Source of the DNA: CAYFKJ01 sp964528595
Lineage (GTDB): Bacteria; Pseudomonadota; Alphaproteobacteria; UBA2966
Length of the DNA stretch: 64,000 bases
NCBI GenBank assembly: GCA_964528595.1
Contig: CAZGTM010000018.1
Span: 1-64,000, forward strand
Direction of reading: 5' to 3'
In this document: positions 33,407 through 42,132 of the stretch, piece by piece
Layout: the number at the start of each line of letters is the position of its first letter
Numbering within the stretch: the stretch's first letter is position 1
Notes under the pieces: model-generated
Told to the model about the DNA's origin: nothing
The model's input: the letters and a program-made list of their open reading frames with translations, nothing else
Database searches by the model: none
Position numbers and translations under genes: made by a program

Positions 33407-34312
33407 ATGCGACTGCCGCCGCTCAATGCTATCCGGGCCTTCGAGGCGGCGGCCAGACTGGGGGGATTTACGAGGGCCGCGCACGAGCTCAACGTCACCC
33501 CGGCCGCCGTGAGCCACCAAGTCAAATCGTTGGAGGCTCACCTCAAAATCGATCTCTTCAACCGCCTGCCAAGAGGCCTGGAGCTGACCAGCGCAGGTCA
33601 GGAACTCTTGCCGGAAATTTCCCGGGGTTTTGCCCATTTCGAACGGGCCGTCGGTGCGCTGAGCGGCGGGGAATTGGCCGGTTGGCTTACCGTGAATTCG
33701 GCGCCGTCCTTCGCCACCCTGTGGCTCGTTCCACGTCTTGAGAACTTTATTCAGGCTTATCCGGACATTCAGGTTCGACTGACGGCCGCCGATGAAGCGC
33801 CGGATTTGAACCTTGGCAAAGTGGACATTCGCATACCCTATGGGTCGGGAAAGTTTCCTGGTCTGAAGTCGCGGCTTTTGATGTCTGATACGATTTTTCC
33901 CGTCTGCGCGCCGTCACTTTTGAACCACAGGCCGCTCAGGCGGTTCTCCGACCTGCGCGATCACACTCTGTTGCACGACATTGATATCGGCTCCGATGAG
34001 CCGATGATGACCTGGGCGCGTTGGCTGCGGGATGCAGGACTGGACGGGGGCGTGGCGGCCGGGCATGTCGAGTTCGGAAATTCGATCCTCCTGACGGAAG
34101 CCGCCGTTCGGGGCCAGGGCGTGGCGCTGGGTCGCATGTCGCTGGTCAGAAACCACCTGGAAACGGGACGCCTCGTTCGGCCGCTCAAGATTGCCCGGCC
34201 CGGGGATTACGCCTACTACTTCGTAACCACGGAAGCCGGCGCCGAGCGGCCCCGCGTCAAAGTTTTTCTCGATTGGATTGAGAGGCAAGTGCAGGACGAG
34301 ACCATCGACTAG
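33407..34312 (+). CDS. LysR-family transcriptional regulator (GcvA-like)
   Basis: 301 aa. The N-terminal HTH is LNAIRAFEAAARLGGFTRAA with AAVSHQVKSLE. A LysR substrate-binding domain follows (about residues 90-295), with SAPSFATLWLVPRL typical of the GcvA subgroup. It is divergent from DUF1127 with an AT-rich intergenic region, and directly upstream of the AMDase-like/monooxygenase genes it probably controls. Confidence 0.93.
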   Translation: MRLPPLNAIRAFEAAARLGGFTRAAHELNVTPAAVSHQVKSLEAHLKIDLFNRLPRGLELTSAGQELLPEISRGFAHFERAVGALSGGELAGWLTVNSAPSFATLWLVPRLENFIQAYPDIQVRLTAADEAPDLNLGKVDIRIPYGSGKFPGLKSRLLMSDTIFPVCAPSLLNHRPLRRFSDLRDHTLLHDIDIGSDEPMMTWARWLRDAGLDGGVAAGHVEFGNSILLTEAAVRGQGVALGRMSLVRNHLETGRLVRPLKIARPGDYAYYFVTTEAGAERPRVKVFLDWIERQVQDETID

Positions 34313-34515
34313 GCTTCGGTGGAAAGCGGTGTTCCGGTCTTTTCCGATTTAAGCGGAAATTTGGAGGCTCCTCGACCGGGGGGCAAAGCTGCACGAGCCC
34401 ACCTTTTGGCGGTGCGACTTTGTCGCTAAACTTTCAAGAGTGCAATATCCAAACGGTGGCATAGAGACGTTCGCAGAGTTGTTTGTGTAGAATCTCCGGC
34501 GTCGGGAGGGGGCTG

Positions 34516-35298
34516 ATGACCGAAAGCACAGCATTGACGAAGCCGCAGGAGCCTTGGATTGGTAAACGCGGCCGCATCGGGGTCGTCATTCCATCCACCA
34601 ACATTGGCGTCGAGTACGATTGCCAACGCTTCATCCCGGAGGGCGTGACCTGGCACTTCGCCCGCTTCTTTATCGAATTGAAAGACCTTACGAGCGACGA
34701 CGCGTTCATGGACTTTATTGAGGCCATTCGGCATACGATCCCCGACGCCATGCGCGACATAATGACGGCCGAAGTTGATCACGTCATGATGGGCATGTCG
34801 GCGGAAACATTTTGGGGCGGTCTTGCCGGCAACGACGAATTCTCCGACCGGCTGCGCGAACATATGGATGACGGCATGGGGCTGACGACCGGCGCCGCAG
34901 CCGCCGCGGACGCCCTGGCACAGTTCGATGTTAAAAATATTTCCGTGGTTTCACCCTACCAGCCCATCGGCGACGAGCAGGTTTTGAAATTTTTTACGGA
35001 GATCGGCTACACGGTGAAACGCAACATCGGCCTCAGATGCGACACCGCAAATTCGATCGCCCACACGCCGCAAAAGGAAGTCCTCGATCTGGTGCTCAAC
35101 GAACTTGATGGCGATGACGTTGACGCCATCGTTCAGGTCGGCACCAACATGAGCAACTCCGACCTCTTTCCCACCCTCGAAAAGATGCTGGCCAAGCCGG
35201 TCATTCCAATCAACGTCGCCATCATCTGGCATGCCTTGCGGGCCATCGGTGTCGAAGACAAATTCGTTGGCAAGGGTTGGCTGATGGAGCGGTTTTGA
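34516..35298 (+). CDS. maleate isomerase/arylmalonate decarboxylase-family protein lacking both cysteines
   Basis: 260 aa from ATG 34516, which follows GGGAGGGGG. Fold markers of the Asp/Glu-racemase superfamily are present: RIGVVIPSTNIGVEYD at the N-terminus, TTGAAAAADAL, and the C-terminal KPVIPINVAIIWHALRAIGV. The two positions that are Cys in maleate isomerases are Met94 (MMGMSAET) and Gly209 (QVGTNM). Known arylmalonate decarboxylase keeps at least the second Cys, so the standard chemistry seems impossible. It may be a subunit, a regulator or an enzyme with other chemistry. A cysteine-bearing relative lies at 36569. Confidence 0.85.
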   Translation: MTESTALTKPQEPWIGKRGRIGVVIPSTNIGVEYDCQRFIPEGVTWHFARFFIELKDLTSDDAFMDFIEAIRHTIPDAMRDIMTAEVDHVMMGMSAETFWGGLAGNDEFSDRLREHMDDGMGLTTGAAAAADALAQFDVKNISVVSPYQPIGDEQVLKFFTEIGYTVKRNIGLRCDTANSIAHTPQKEVLDLVLNELDGDDVDAIVQVGTNMSNSDLFPTLEKMLAKPVIPINVAIIWHALRAIGVEDKFVGKGWLMERF

Positions 35299-35359
35299 AA
35301 ACGTCGTGCCATTGCCTGAGTTTTCCCATACAGGCTGATCGACTTTCCGGCAGGGAATT

Positions 35360-36559
35360 ATGGCGAGCGAAAACCAGGTATTGATTGCCGGCGCCGGCCC
35401 GGTCGGATGCACGGCTGCTCTAATTCTTGCGCAACGGGGCGTCAACGTGACGTTGCTCGAATCCGAACCGATGTTGGTGGAAGATCTCAGGGCGTCGACT
35501 TTTCATCCCCCGAGCCTCGACCTGCTGGATGATATCGGGTTGACGGAGCAATTGATCCCTCAAGGACTGATCGCCGCCAAGTATCAATACCGCGATCGCA
35601 AAAGCGGCGTTTACGCCGAATTCGACCTCGGTGCTCTGGCGGATCACACCCGTCATCCTTATAGGCTTCAGTGTGAACAGTACAAATTGACACGAACCAT
35701 CCAGCCGATGCTTGAAGCCAGCGGAAACGTCGACATCCGGTTTTCGACAACCCTGAAATCCCTGGACGCCCATGAGGACACCGTTGCCGTGACAATCGAA
35801 GAGCCCACGGGCACAAGCATCCTTCAAGGCCGCTATTTGATCGCTGCCGACGGCGCCCACAGCCGGGTGCGAAGCCAGTTGGGCATCAATTTCGAAGGTT
35901 TCACGTATCCGGAGCTGTTCCTCATCGTATCCACGGATTTTCCTTTCGAGGATCATCTGAGCGGGCTGTCGTACGTCAATTACCTGTCGGATCCGGATGA
36001 ATGGTGCACCATCCTCCGCGTGCCGGGACTGTGGCGGGTGTTGTTTCCCACCAAAGCCAGTGTTACCGAAGCGGAACTGACCGATCCGGAAAATGTCGAA
36101 CAGCGACTGCAGCGTCTGGTACGGTCGGACCGACCCTACAACCTCCGCCACGTTACCCTCTATCCCGTTCACCAGCGCGTGGCGGAACGCTACCGGCTGG
36201 GCAATGTTCTGCTAGCCGGTGACGCCGCCCATATCAACAATCCCTTGGGCGGCATGGGCATGAACGGTGGATTGCATGACGTATTCAATTTGTGCCCCCG
36301 GCTTGCCGATATCGTTCTGGAAGGGGCCGGCGAAGAGCAATTGGATATCTATGAACGCCAGCGCCGCGGGGTAACCATCGAGTTCATTCAAAATCAGACG
36401 ATTCAGAATAAGAAGAACATCGAACAAATGCAGGACGACAAGCGGTTGGCGCACATTCGGACGCTGCAGGACATGATCGCCGACCGGGATCAGGCCATCG
36501 CCTTTCTGCGGCGCAATAATATGATCGATGCGCTGGAGCGCTCTCATGCGATTAGTTGA
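35360..36559 (+). CDS. FAD-dependent aromatic monooxygenase (PHBH/MhpA-like)
   Basis: 399 aa flavoprotein of the group A hydroxylases. The dinucleotide-binding GAGPVGCTAALILAQRG is at the N-terminus, AADGAHSRVRSQLG (DG motif) near residue 165, and the FAD-ribityl GDAAHINNPLGGMGMNGGLHD near residue 285. The helical C-terminus (about 340-399) is charged. It probably hydroxylates an aromatic or N-heteroaromatic acid. It is flanked on both sides by maleate-isomerase-like genes; such enzymes occur in ring-cleavage pathways. The substrate is unknown. Confidence 0.88.
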   Translation: MASENQVLIAGAGPVGCTAALILAQRGVNVTLLESEPMLVEDLRASTFHPPSLDLLDDIGLTEQLIPQGLIAAKYQYRDRKSGVYAEFDLGALADHTRHPYRLQCEQYKLTRTIQPMLEASGNVDIRFSTTLKSLDAHEDTVAVTIEEPTGTSILQGRYLIAADGAHSRVRSQLGINFEGFTYPELFLIVSTDFPFEDHLSGLSYVNYLSDPDEWCTILRVPGLWRVLFPTKASVTEAELTDPENVEQRLQRLVRSDRPYNLRHVTLYPVHQRVAERYRLGNVLLAGDAAHINNPLGGMGMNGGLHDVFNLCPRLADIVLEGAGEEQLDIYERQRRGVTIEFIQNQTIQNKKNIEQMQDDKRLAHIRTLQDMIADRDQAIAFLRRNNMIDALERSHAIS

Positions 36560-36568
36560 GCCGAGCCG

Positions 36569-37306
36569 ATGAATGAGCCGACATACGGTCGCCGGGCCAA
36601 GCTCGGCCTTATCGTGCCGCCGACCAATACGGTCAATGAGGCGGAGTGGAATCTGGCAGCGCCCGAGGGCGTGTCCATCCATGCCACGCGCATGCCTTTG
36701 CACACGAACACGGCATCGGATGAGGCCAAGGCGGCATTGCATCGTGACCTCGTTTCGGCGCTGAATAGTCTTGAGCCTGCGGGCGTTGCCGTTATCGCTT
36801 ATGGCTGCACAGCCGGCTCTATGATTTCACCGCGGCATGCACTGGCGGAGTACATGACGTCGGTTGTAGAACTGCCTTGCGTGACGACGGCCGCCGCCAT
36901 CGTTGATGCCTTGGAGGCCCTTGGCGCAAAGAAGGTTTCCGTCGCGACGCCCTACGACCCGGAATTGAACGATCACGAGGCCGAGTTTCTGAGCGGACAA
37001 GGTTTGGATGTCCTGAAAATAGATGGTTTGGGTTATGGGGCGAATGGTCCCTCGGACTATCCCTTGATCCACCGCGTGCCCAAGGAACAAATTCTCGACT
37101 TGGCGCACGATGTCAACGTTACCGAGGCCCGGGCACTGGTCATCAGTTGCACGGATTTTCCCACGTTTGGCCTCATCGACCAGCTTGAACGGGAGCTTGG
37201 GAAACCGGTGGTCACCAGCAATCAGGCGACCCTGTGGGCGGCAATGAGGGCGGCGGGGATTGACGATGGGCTGCCAAACCTCGGGTCGTTATTCCGAGTC
37301 TCGTAA
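36569..37306 (+). CDS. maleate cis-trans isomerase/arylmalonate decarboxylase-family protein
   Basis: 245 aa. Both active-site cysteines are present: Cys80 in AYGCTAGS and Cys194 in VISCTDF, spaced as in maleate isomerase. Other family marks are LGLIVPPTNTVNE at the N-terminus, VTTAAAIVDALEALG, and KPVVTSNQATLWAAMRAAG. It would isomerise maleate to fumarate or act on a related dicarboxylic acid. It starts 9 bases after the monooxygenase stop, so the two are in one operon. Confidence 0.9.
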   Translation: MNEPTYGRRAKLGLIVPPTNTVNEAEWNLAAPEGVSIHATRMPLHTNTASDEAKAALHRDLVSALNSLEPAGVAVIAYGCTAGSMISPRHALAEYMTSVVELPCVTTAAAIVDALEALGAKKVSVATPYDPELNDHEAEFLSGQGLDVLKIDGLGYGANGPSDYPLIHRVPKEQILDLAHDVNVTEARALVISCTDFPTFGLIDQLERELGKPVVTSNQATLWAAMRAAGIDDGLPNLGSLFRVS

Positions 37307-37573
37307 TGCCGGCTCCTCATATGGAAGAGAGTTGATGGAATCCCGGTGTCTTCTGGCCGGGGTGACCGCAGGAATGGTGTTGGAAGAGAACGATGCCCCA
37401 CGGTGCAAAAAACTGCTTTCACAATTCGGCATCGCGGCCGTAAGACCCTGAGGCGCCCAACACATTGAGGCAAACGTGACCCCGGCGGGAGGTCGGTGGG
37501 TGCGCTCCTTGCCAGAAGCGGAACCAAGACGACATCGGGCTTTGACCCGCTTCGCGCCGGCCGGCCCCTATTT
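37307..37573. other. intergenic region with right repeat
   Basis: 267 bases between the isomerase and the convergent dsrE-like gene. No gene that I can support. The last part (from 37542) belongs to the direct repeat. Confidence 0.6.
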
Positions 37574-37637
37574 TCAGATGAAGACGATCTCGCCGTCGCG
37601 GCCGGCGCCCTGGTAGAAGGTCACCAGGCCGCCGTCG
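37542..37637. repeat. direct repeat, right copy (dsrE-like 3' end)
   Basis: Counterpart of 32949-33046. It covers the functional 3' end of the gene at 37574-38014 and ~32 bases beyond its stop. Confidence 0.85.
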
Positions 37638-38014
37638 ACGATCTCGATGTCGTCGCGCACCTCGTCGCGGCTCCGGCCGATGGCGCGCAGGCCCATTTCG
37701 CAGACCATGAACTCGGCGCCCAGCGTGCTGCAGGCCTCCAGCAATTCGGCGAACGAGGCGGCGCCGCGTTCGATGTTGTCGCTTTCGGCCTCGATGCCCG
37801 AACGCCCGTCCGTGGAGATGAGACCGTGCCAGGCCGGCGGCTCGCCGTCCGCTGATTTCAACAGGGCGTCGATGCCGCGCATGGTGAAAAAGAGTGTCAC
37901 CGGAATGTTGATGGCCAAGGCGGCGCTGGCCATGGCCAGGGCGTAATGGACCTTGTCGAATTCGCCGGAAAAGACGATCAGGTTGAGCTTGGTCGGTTTG
38001 CCGGCCACAGCCAT
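37574..38014 (-). CDS. DsrE-family protein (peroxiredoxin-like/sulfur-relay fold)
   Basis: 146 aa from ATG 38014, which starts 4 bases after the moeB-like stop. The DsrE-like fold is seen in KLNLIVFSGEFDKVHYALAMA, PVTLFFTMRGIDALL, and a Cys pair around LLEACSTLGAEFMVCEMGL. Proteins of this class often handle persulfide sulfur or membrane-associated signals. The cluster with moeB-like and cysK suggests sulfur transfer. Its 3' end exists a second time 4.6 kb upstream. Confidence 0.82.
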   Translation of the reverse strand: MAVAGKPTKLNLIVFSGEFDKVHYALAMASAALAINIPVTLFFTMRGIDALLKSADGEPPAWHGLISTDGRSGIEAESDNIERGAASFAELLEACSTLGAEFMVCEMGLRAIGRSRDEVRDDIEIVDGGLVTFYQGAGRDGEIVFI

Positions 38015-38018
38015 GGCG

Positions 38019-38813
38019 TCAGGCCGCGTGCGCCGAAAGATCGCTGATCGTGGGCGCGGCGCCGCACAACGGGCAGTCGGCATCGGGCTTCAGCCGGATC
38101 TTGCGCCAGTTGCCGCCCAGCGCGTCGTAGATCGTCAGCCAGCCCGACATGCTGTCGCCGATCTCGAGCAATTCCTTGATGACCTCGACGCCCTGCAGCG
38201 ATCCCATGGTGCCGGCCAGGGCGCCGAAGACGCCGCCTTCGGCGCAGCTCGGCACCATGCCAGGCGGCGGCGGGTCGCGGTAGAGACAGCGGTAGCAAGG
38301 ATTGTCGCCGCCTTTATGGGCGCGAAAAGTCGAAAGCTGGCCGTCGAATTTCAACAACGACGCCGAAACCAGGGTTTTGCCGCCGAGATAGCAGGCGTCG
38401 TTAACCAGAAAGCGCGTGTCGAAGTTGTCGGAGCCGTCGGCCACGATGTCATAATCGGCGATCAGGGCCGCGACGTTGGAGGGATCGAGGCGGAAGTGGT
38501 GTTTGACGACCTCGACATCGGGATTGAGCCCGGCGATGGTCTCGGCGGCGCTGTCGGTCTTGGCCGCGCCGACCCGTGCCGTGGAGTGGAGGATCTGGCG
38601 CTGCAGGTTGGAGAGCGACACGGCGTCGTCATCGATGATGCCGATGGTGCCGACGCCGGCGGCGGCCAGATACATGGCCAGCGGCGAGCCCAGACCGCCC
38701 GCGCCGACCACCAGGACGCGCGATTGCAACAGCTTCGCCTGGCCCGTGCCGCCGACCTCCGACAAAACGATGTGCCGGGCGTAGCGTTCGATCTGGTCGT
38801 CGCTGAACTCCAT
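38019..38813 (-). CDS. HesA/MoeB/ThiF-family adenylyltransferase
   Basis: 264 aa E1-like enzyme that adenylates the C-terminus of a ubiquitin-like sulfur carrier (MoaD/ThiS type). The ATP-binding VVGAGGLGSPLAMYLAAAGVG is at the N-terminus and QRQILHS follows. Zinc cysteines are CYRCLY and CPLC. No sulfur-carrier gene is adjacent. It lies between cysK and the dsrE-like gene, pointing to cysteine or cofactor sulfur chemistry. Confidence 0.92.
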   Translation of the reverse strand: MEFSDDQIERYARHIVLSEVGGTGQAKLLQSRVLVVGAGGLGSPLAMYLAAAGVGTIGIIDDDAVSLSNLQRQILHSTARVGAAKTDSAAETIAGLNPDVEVVKHHFRLDPSNVAALIADYDIVADGSDNFDTRFLVNDACYLGGKTLVSASLLKFDGQLSTFRAHKGGDNPCYRCLYRDPPPPGMVPSCAEGGVFGALAGTMGSLQGVEVIKELLEIGDSMSGWLTIYDALGGNWRKIRLKPDADCPLCGAAPTISDLSAHAA

Positions 38814-38829
38814 TTGCGCCGTCGGTCTC

Positions 38830-39807
38830 CTAGACGTCGTCGAATAGGGCGGTCGTCAGGTAGCGCTCGGCGAACGAGGGCAGGATGACGACGATCTGCT
38901 TGCCCGCCATGTCGGGCCGGGCGGCGACTTCCAGCGCCGCCGCCAGGGCCGCGCCCGAGGAAATGCCGACCGGCACGCCGTCGGTGCGGGCCACCAGGCG
39001 CGACAACTCGAAGGCCGTTTCATTGGCGATGGTGACGATCTCGTCGATCACGCCGGTATTGAGGATGTCCGGCACGAAGCCCGCGCCGATGCCCTGGATC
39101 TTGTGCGGGCCGGGGTTGCCGCCCGACAGGACGGGGCTGTCCTCGGGCTCCACCGCGATCATGCGGATGTCGGGATTGCGGCCCTTGAGCACCTCGCCGA
39201 CGCCGGTGATGGTGCCGCCGGTGCCGATGCCCGAGACCACGGCGTCGACCTTGCCGCCGGTATCGTTCCAGATCTCCTCGGCCGTCGAAATCCGGTGGAT
39301 TTGGGGGTTGGCCGGGTTCTGGAATTGTTGCGGCATGATGGCATTGGGATTTTCCGCGATGATTTCCTCGGCCCGCGCGATGGCGCCTTTCATGCCTTTG
39401 GAAGCGTCGGTAAGCTCCAGTTCGGCGCCCAGGAAAGCCAGCATCTTGCGCCGTTCGATGGACATGCTTTCGGGCATCGTCAGCACCAGCCGATACCCCT
39501 TGGCGGCGCAGACGAAGGCCAGGGCGATGCCGGTGTTGCCCGACGTCGGTTCGACCAGCACTGTGTCCGGCCCGATCAGGCCGTCGGCTTCCATGGCGGC
39601 GATCATCGAGGAGCCGATGCGGTCCTTGACCGAGGCCAGCGGATTGAAAAACTCGAGCTTGCCCAGCAGGTCCGCCTGACAGTTCTTTTCGGCCATCAGG
39701 CCCGACAACCGCACCAGCGGCGTGTTGCCGATGGTCTCGACGATGTTTTCGTGAATTCGCCCGAGACCTTCGGTCGCCCCGGCTGTCGTTGCTGCGCTCT
39801 CATTCAT
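38830..39807 (-). CDS. cysK: cysteine synthase A
   Basis: 325 aa PLP enzyme making cysteine from O-acetylserine and sulfide. The PLP lysine is in NPLASVKDRIG, the substrate loop in TSGNTGIALAFV, and the phosphate-binding loop in GTGGTITGVGEVLK. The N-terminus has the typical IGNTPLVRL. It is downstream of the Rrf2 gene by about 50 bases and upstream of moeB. Confidence 0.95.
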   Translation of the reverse strand: MNESAATTAGATEGLGRIHENIVETIGNTPLVRLSGLMAEKNCQADLLGKLEFFNPLASVKDRIGSSMIAAMEADGLIGPDTVLVEPTSGNTGIALAFVCAAKGYRLVLTMPESMSIERRKMLAFLGAELELTDASKGMKGAIARAEEIIAENPNAIMPQQFQNPANPQIHRISTAEEIWNDTGGKVDAVVSGIGTGGTITGVGEVLKGRNPDIRMIAVEPEDSPVLSGGNPGPHKIQGIGAGFVPDILNTGVIDEIVTIANETAFELSRLVARTDGVPVGISSGAALAAALEVAARPDMAGKQIVVILPSFAERYLTTALFDDV

Positions 39808-39859
39808 GTCGTTTGGTTCCCTGCTCCATGGGCGTCTTCATCCGCCCCAATTTACGTTG

Positions 39860-40315
39860 TCAGATCGAATAGTCGGCCTCATCCATGACCTGGCTGGTGA
39901 TGCCCTGAGCCTGAGCCTGCTTGCACAGATCCTCGATGGTCACGACCTGGAGTTTTTCCATCAGGTCGAGGCGCAGGTCACGCCACACCGGGCGCACGAC
40001 CTTTTCCGCCAGTTGCGAGGCCGCGCCGTTTTCCATGATGTCGTCGCCCTGTTCCAGATCGTAGACCACGTTGGCGACGTCGGCGACGGAAATGCGGCGG
40101 CGTTCGCGGGCCAGCCGGTAGCCGCCCTTGGGCCCCCGCACGCCTTTGAGGATGCCGGCGTGCACCAGGCGCTGCATGACCTGTTCGAGGTAGCGCTGGG
40201 GGATGTTCTGGCGCTTGGTGATCTCGCGCGATTGCACCGGTTCGGGGCCGGCGTGGTAGGCGATGTCGACCACCGCCTCCAGCGCATAGACCATCTTTTT
40301 CGAAAGCTTCAGCAT
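39860..40315 (-). CDS. Rrf2-family regulator without Fe-S cysteines (CymR-like)
   Basis: 151 aa. The winged helix is MLKLSKKMVYALEAVVDIAYH, SREITKRQNIPQRYLEQVMQ and GVRGPKGGYRLARE. The cluster-binding region that holds three cysteines in IscR and RirA has none; the only Cys is in IEDLCKQA, far downstream. That resembles CymR of firmicutes, which senses cysteine status by binding CysK. The next gene is cysK. Confidence 0.9.
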   Translation of the reverse strand: MLKLSKKMVYALEAVVDIAYHAGPEPVQSREITKRQNIPQRYLEQVMQRLVHAGILKGVRGPKGGYRLARERRRISVADVANVVYDLEQGDDIMENGAASQLAEKVVRPVWRDLRLDLMEKLQVVTIEDLCKQAQAQGITSQVMDEADYSI

Positions 40316-40318
40316 GAC

Positions 40319-40777
40319 TCAGGCGGGGTCCGTGCCGGTCGAGCCGAAGCCGCCGTCGCCGCGCGAGGTCGGGCGCAGCGTTTCGGTTTCCATCCAGCGG
40401 GCGTGGGCGTGCGGCGCGATGACCATCTGGGCGATGCGCATGCCGCGCGTCACGGTGAAGGGCTTGCGGCCGTGGTTTATCAAGATCACGCCGACTTCGC
40501 CGCGGTAATCGGCGTCGATGGTGCCGGGGCTGTTGAGCAACGTCACACCGTGTTTGAGCGCCAGACCTGAACGCGGCCGGATCTGGGCCTCATAGCCCTG
40601 CGGCAGTTCGAGGCTGAAACCGCTGGGGATCAGGGCATGGGCGCCGGGCGCCAGCACGACGTCCGCCTCGACCGCCGCGGGCAGATCGACGCCCGCTGAC
40701 ATTTCTGTGGCGTAACGCGGCAGCTCCAGCCCCTCGCCGTGCGGCAGGCGGCAGATCGAGACGTCGATGCCGATCAT
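40319..40777 (-). CDS. dut: deoxyuridine 5'-triphosphate nucleotidohydrolase
   Basis: 152 aa trimeric dUTPase. Conserved motifs I-V are visible: SAGVDLPA, PRSGLALK, GTIDADYRGEVGVIL, RGMRIAQMVI and RGDGGFGSTG (the last is the P-loop-like arm). It overlaps coaBC by 4 bases. Confidence 0.97.
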   Translation of the reverse strand: MIGIDVSICRLPHGEGLELPRYATEMSAGVDLPAAVEADVVLAPGAHALIPSGFSLELPQGYEAQIRPRSGLALKHGVTLLNSPGTIDADYRGEVGVILINHGRKPFTVTRGMRIAQMVIAPHAHARWMETETLRPTSRGDGGFGSTGTDPA

Positions 40778-42000
40778 GTCGCCTCGCCCGTCCCGTTGGC
40801 CAGGTGCCCGGCGATTTTTTCGGCCAGGCGCTCGGCGACGCCGGCCTTAGAAAGCCGCGGCCAGTCCTCGACGTCGTCCGCCGTCACCAGGTGAACGGTG
40901 TTTTCGTCGCCGCCGAAGGTGCCGCTGCCGGTCGAGACGTCATTGGCGACGATCCAGTCGCAGTTCTTGCGGGCCAGCTTCTTGGCGGCGTTGTCCAGGA
41001 GGTTCTCGGTTTCGGCGGCGAAGCCGACCACCAGCCGGGGCCGCTGGTTGCCCTCGGCGCTCAAGCTCGCCAGGATGTCGGGGTTTTCCGTCAACTCCAG
41101 CTTGGGCGGGCCGCCGCCGTTCTTCTTGGTCTTGTTGGCCGCTTCCTCGGCCACGCGCCAGTCCGCCACGGCGGCGGCGCAGACCGCCACGTCCGCCGGC
41201 AGCGCCGCCTGGCAGGCCGCCAGCATGTCGCGCGCCGATTCGATGCACACCGTGTTGACGCCCGCGGGCGCGGGTTCGGCAGTCGGGCCGGTGACCAGGG
41301 TGGTGTCGGCGCCCTGGGCCGCCAGGGCCGCGGCGATGGCGTGGCCCTGCTTGCCCGAGGAGTGATTGGAAAGATATCGCACCGGATCGATGGCCTCCCG
41401 CGTCGGCCCGGAGGTGACGATGGCGCGCTTGCCGGTCAAGGGCCGGGCCCCGCCGCCGGCCAGTTGGGCCTCGATTGCCTCAATGATATCAACGACTTCC
41501 GACATGCGGCCCGCGCCGACCTCACCGCAGGCCAGGTCCCCTTCGGCCGGTCCGACGAAGGCGATGCCGTCGGCGCGTAGGGTTTCGGCGTTGCGCCGGG
41601 TGGCGGGATGGCCCCACATCTCGACGTTCATGGCCGGGGCCACCAGGACCGGCTTGTCGGTCGCCAGCAGCGCCGTCGAGGCCAGATCGTTGGCCAGGCC
41701 CGAGGCCATCTTGGCCATGATATCGGCGGTAGCGGGGGCGACGACCACCAGGTCGGCGGCGCGCGAAAGCTGGATGTGGCCCATCTCGGCCTCGTCGTCG
41801 AGGTCGAAGAGGTCGCTGTAGACCTTGTCGCCGCTGAGCGCCGAGACCGACAGCGGCGTGACGAACTCGGCCCCTGCGCGGGTCAGGATGCAGCGCACGG
41901 CGGCGCCCTTATCCTGCAGCCGTCGGATCAGATCGAGGCTTTTGTAGGCGGCGATGCCGCCCGCGATTACCAGCAGTACGCGTTTCCCCGTAAGCACCAT
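40774..42000 (-). CDS. coaBC: phosphopantothenoylcysteine decarboxylase/phosphopantothenate-cysteine ligase
   Basis: 408 aa from ATG 42000; GTG at 42012 is an alternative. The bifunctional CoA enzyme has an N-terminal flavoprotein CoaC domain (IAGGIAAYKSLDLIR, APAMNVEMW, CGEVGAGRMSE) and a C-terminal CoaB domain (VTSGPTREAIDPVRYLSNHSSGKQG, then AAVADW and KNCDWIVANDV). The dut-coaBC-ubiB order is usual, but here ubiB is 2.2 kb away. Confidence 0.97.
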   Translation of the reverse strand: MVLTGKRVLLVIAGGIAAYKSLDLIRRLQDKGAAVRCILTRAGAEFVTPLSVSALSGDKVYSDLFDLDDEAEMGHIQLSRAADLVVVAPATADIMAKMASGLANDLASTALLATDKPVLVAPAMNVEMWGHPATRRNAETLRADGIAFVGPAEGDLACGEVGAGRMSEVVDIIEAIEAQLAGGGARPLTGKRAIVTSGPTREAIDPVRYLSNHSSGKQGHAIAAALAAQGADTTLVTGPTAEPAPAGVNTVCIESARDMLAACQAALPADVAVCAAAVADWRVAEEAANKTKKNGGGPPKLELTENPDILASLSAEGNQRPRLVVGFAAETENLLDNAAKKLARKNCDWIVANDVSTGSGTFGGDENTVHLVTADDVEDWPRLSKAGVAERLAEKIAGHLANGTGEAT

Positions 42001-42042
42001 GTTCCCTGCCACTGTAAAAGGTTCGAATTTACGTCGGTTCTG

Positions 42043-42051
42043 TGTGGATAA
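42043..42051 (-). promoter_or_regulatory. perfect DnaA-box sequence
   Basis: TGTGGATAA (reverse complement TTATCCACA) upstream of coaBC. It is a single copy with no cluster nearby, so a function is not established. Confidence 0.3.
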
Positions 42052-42132
42052 TCCGAAAGACCTTAACGCCTGGTATCAATTCAGCCAAACTAATTCGGAA
42101 TTTCCTTGGACCGATACGAAAGCGACTATTCC

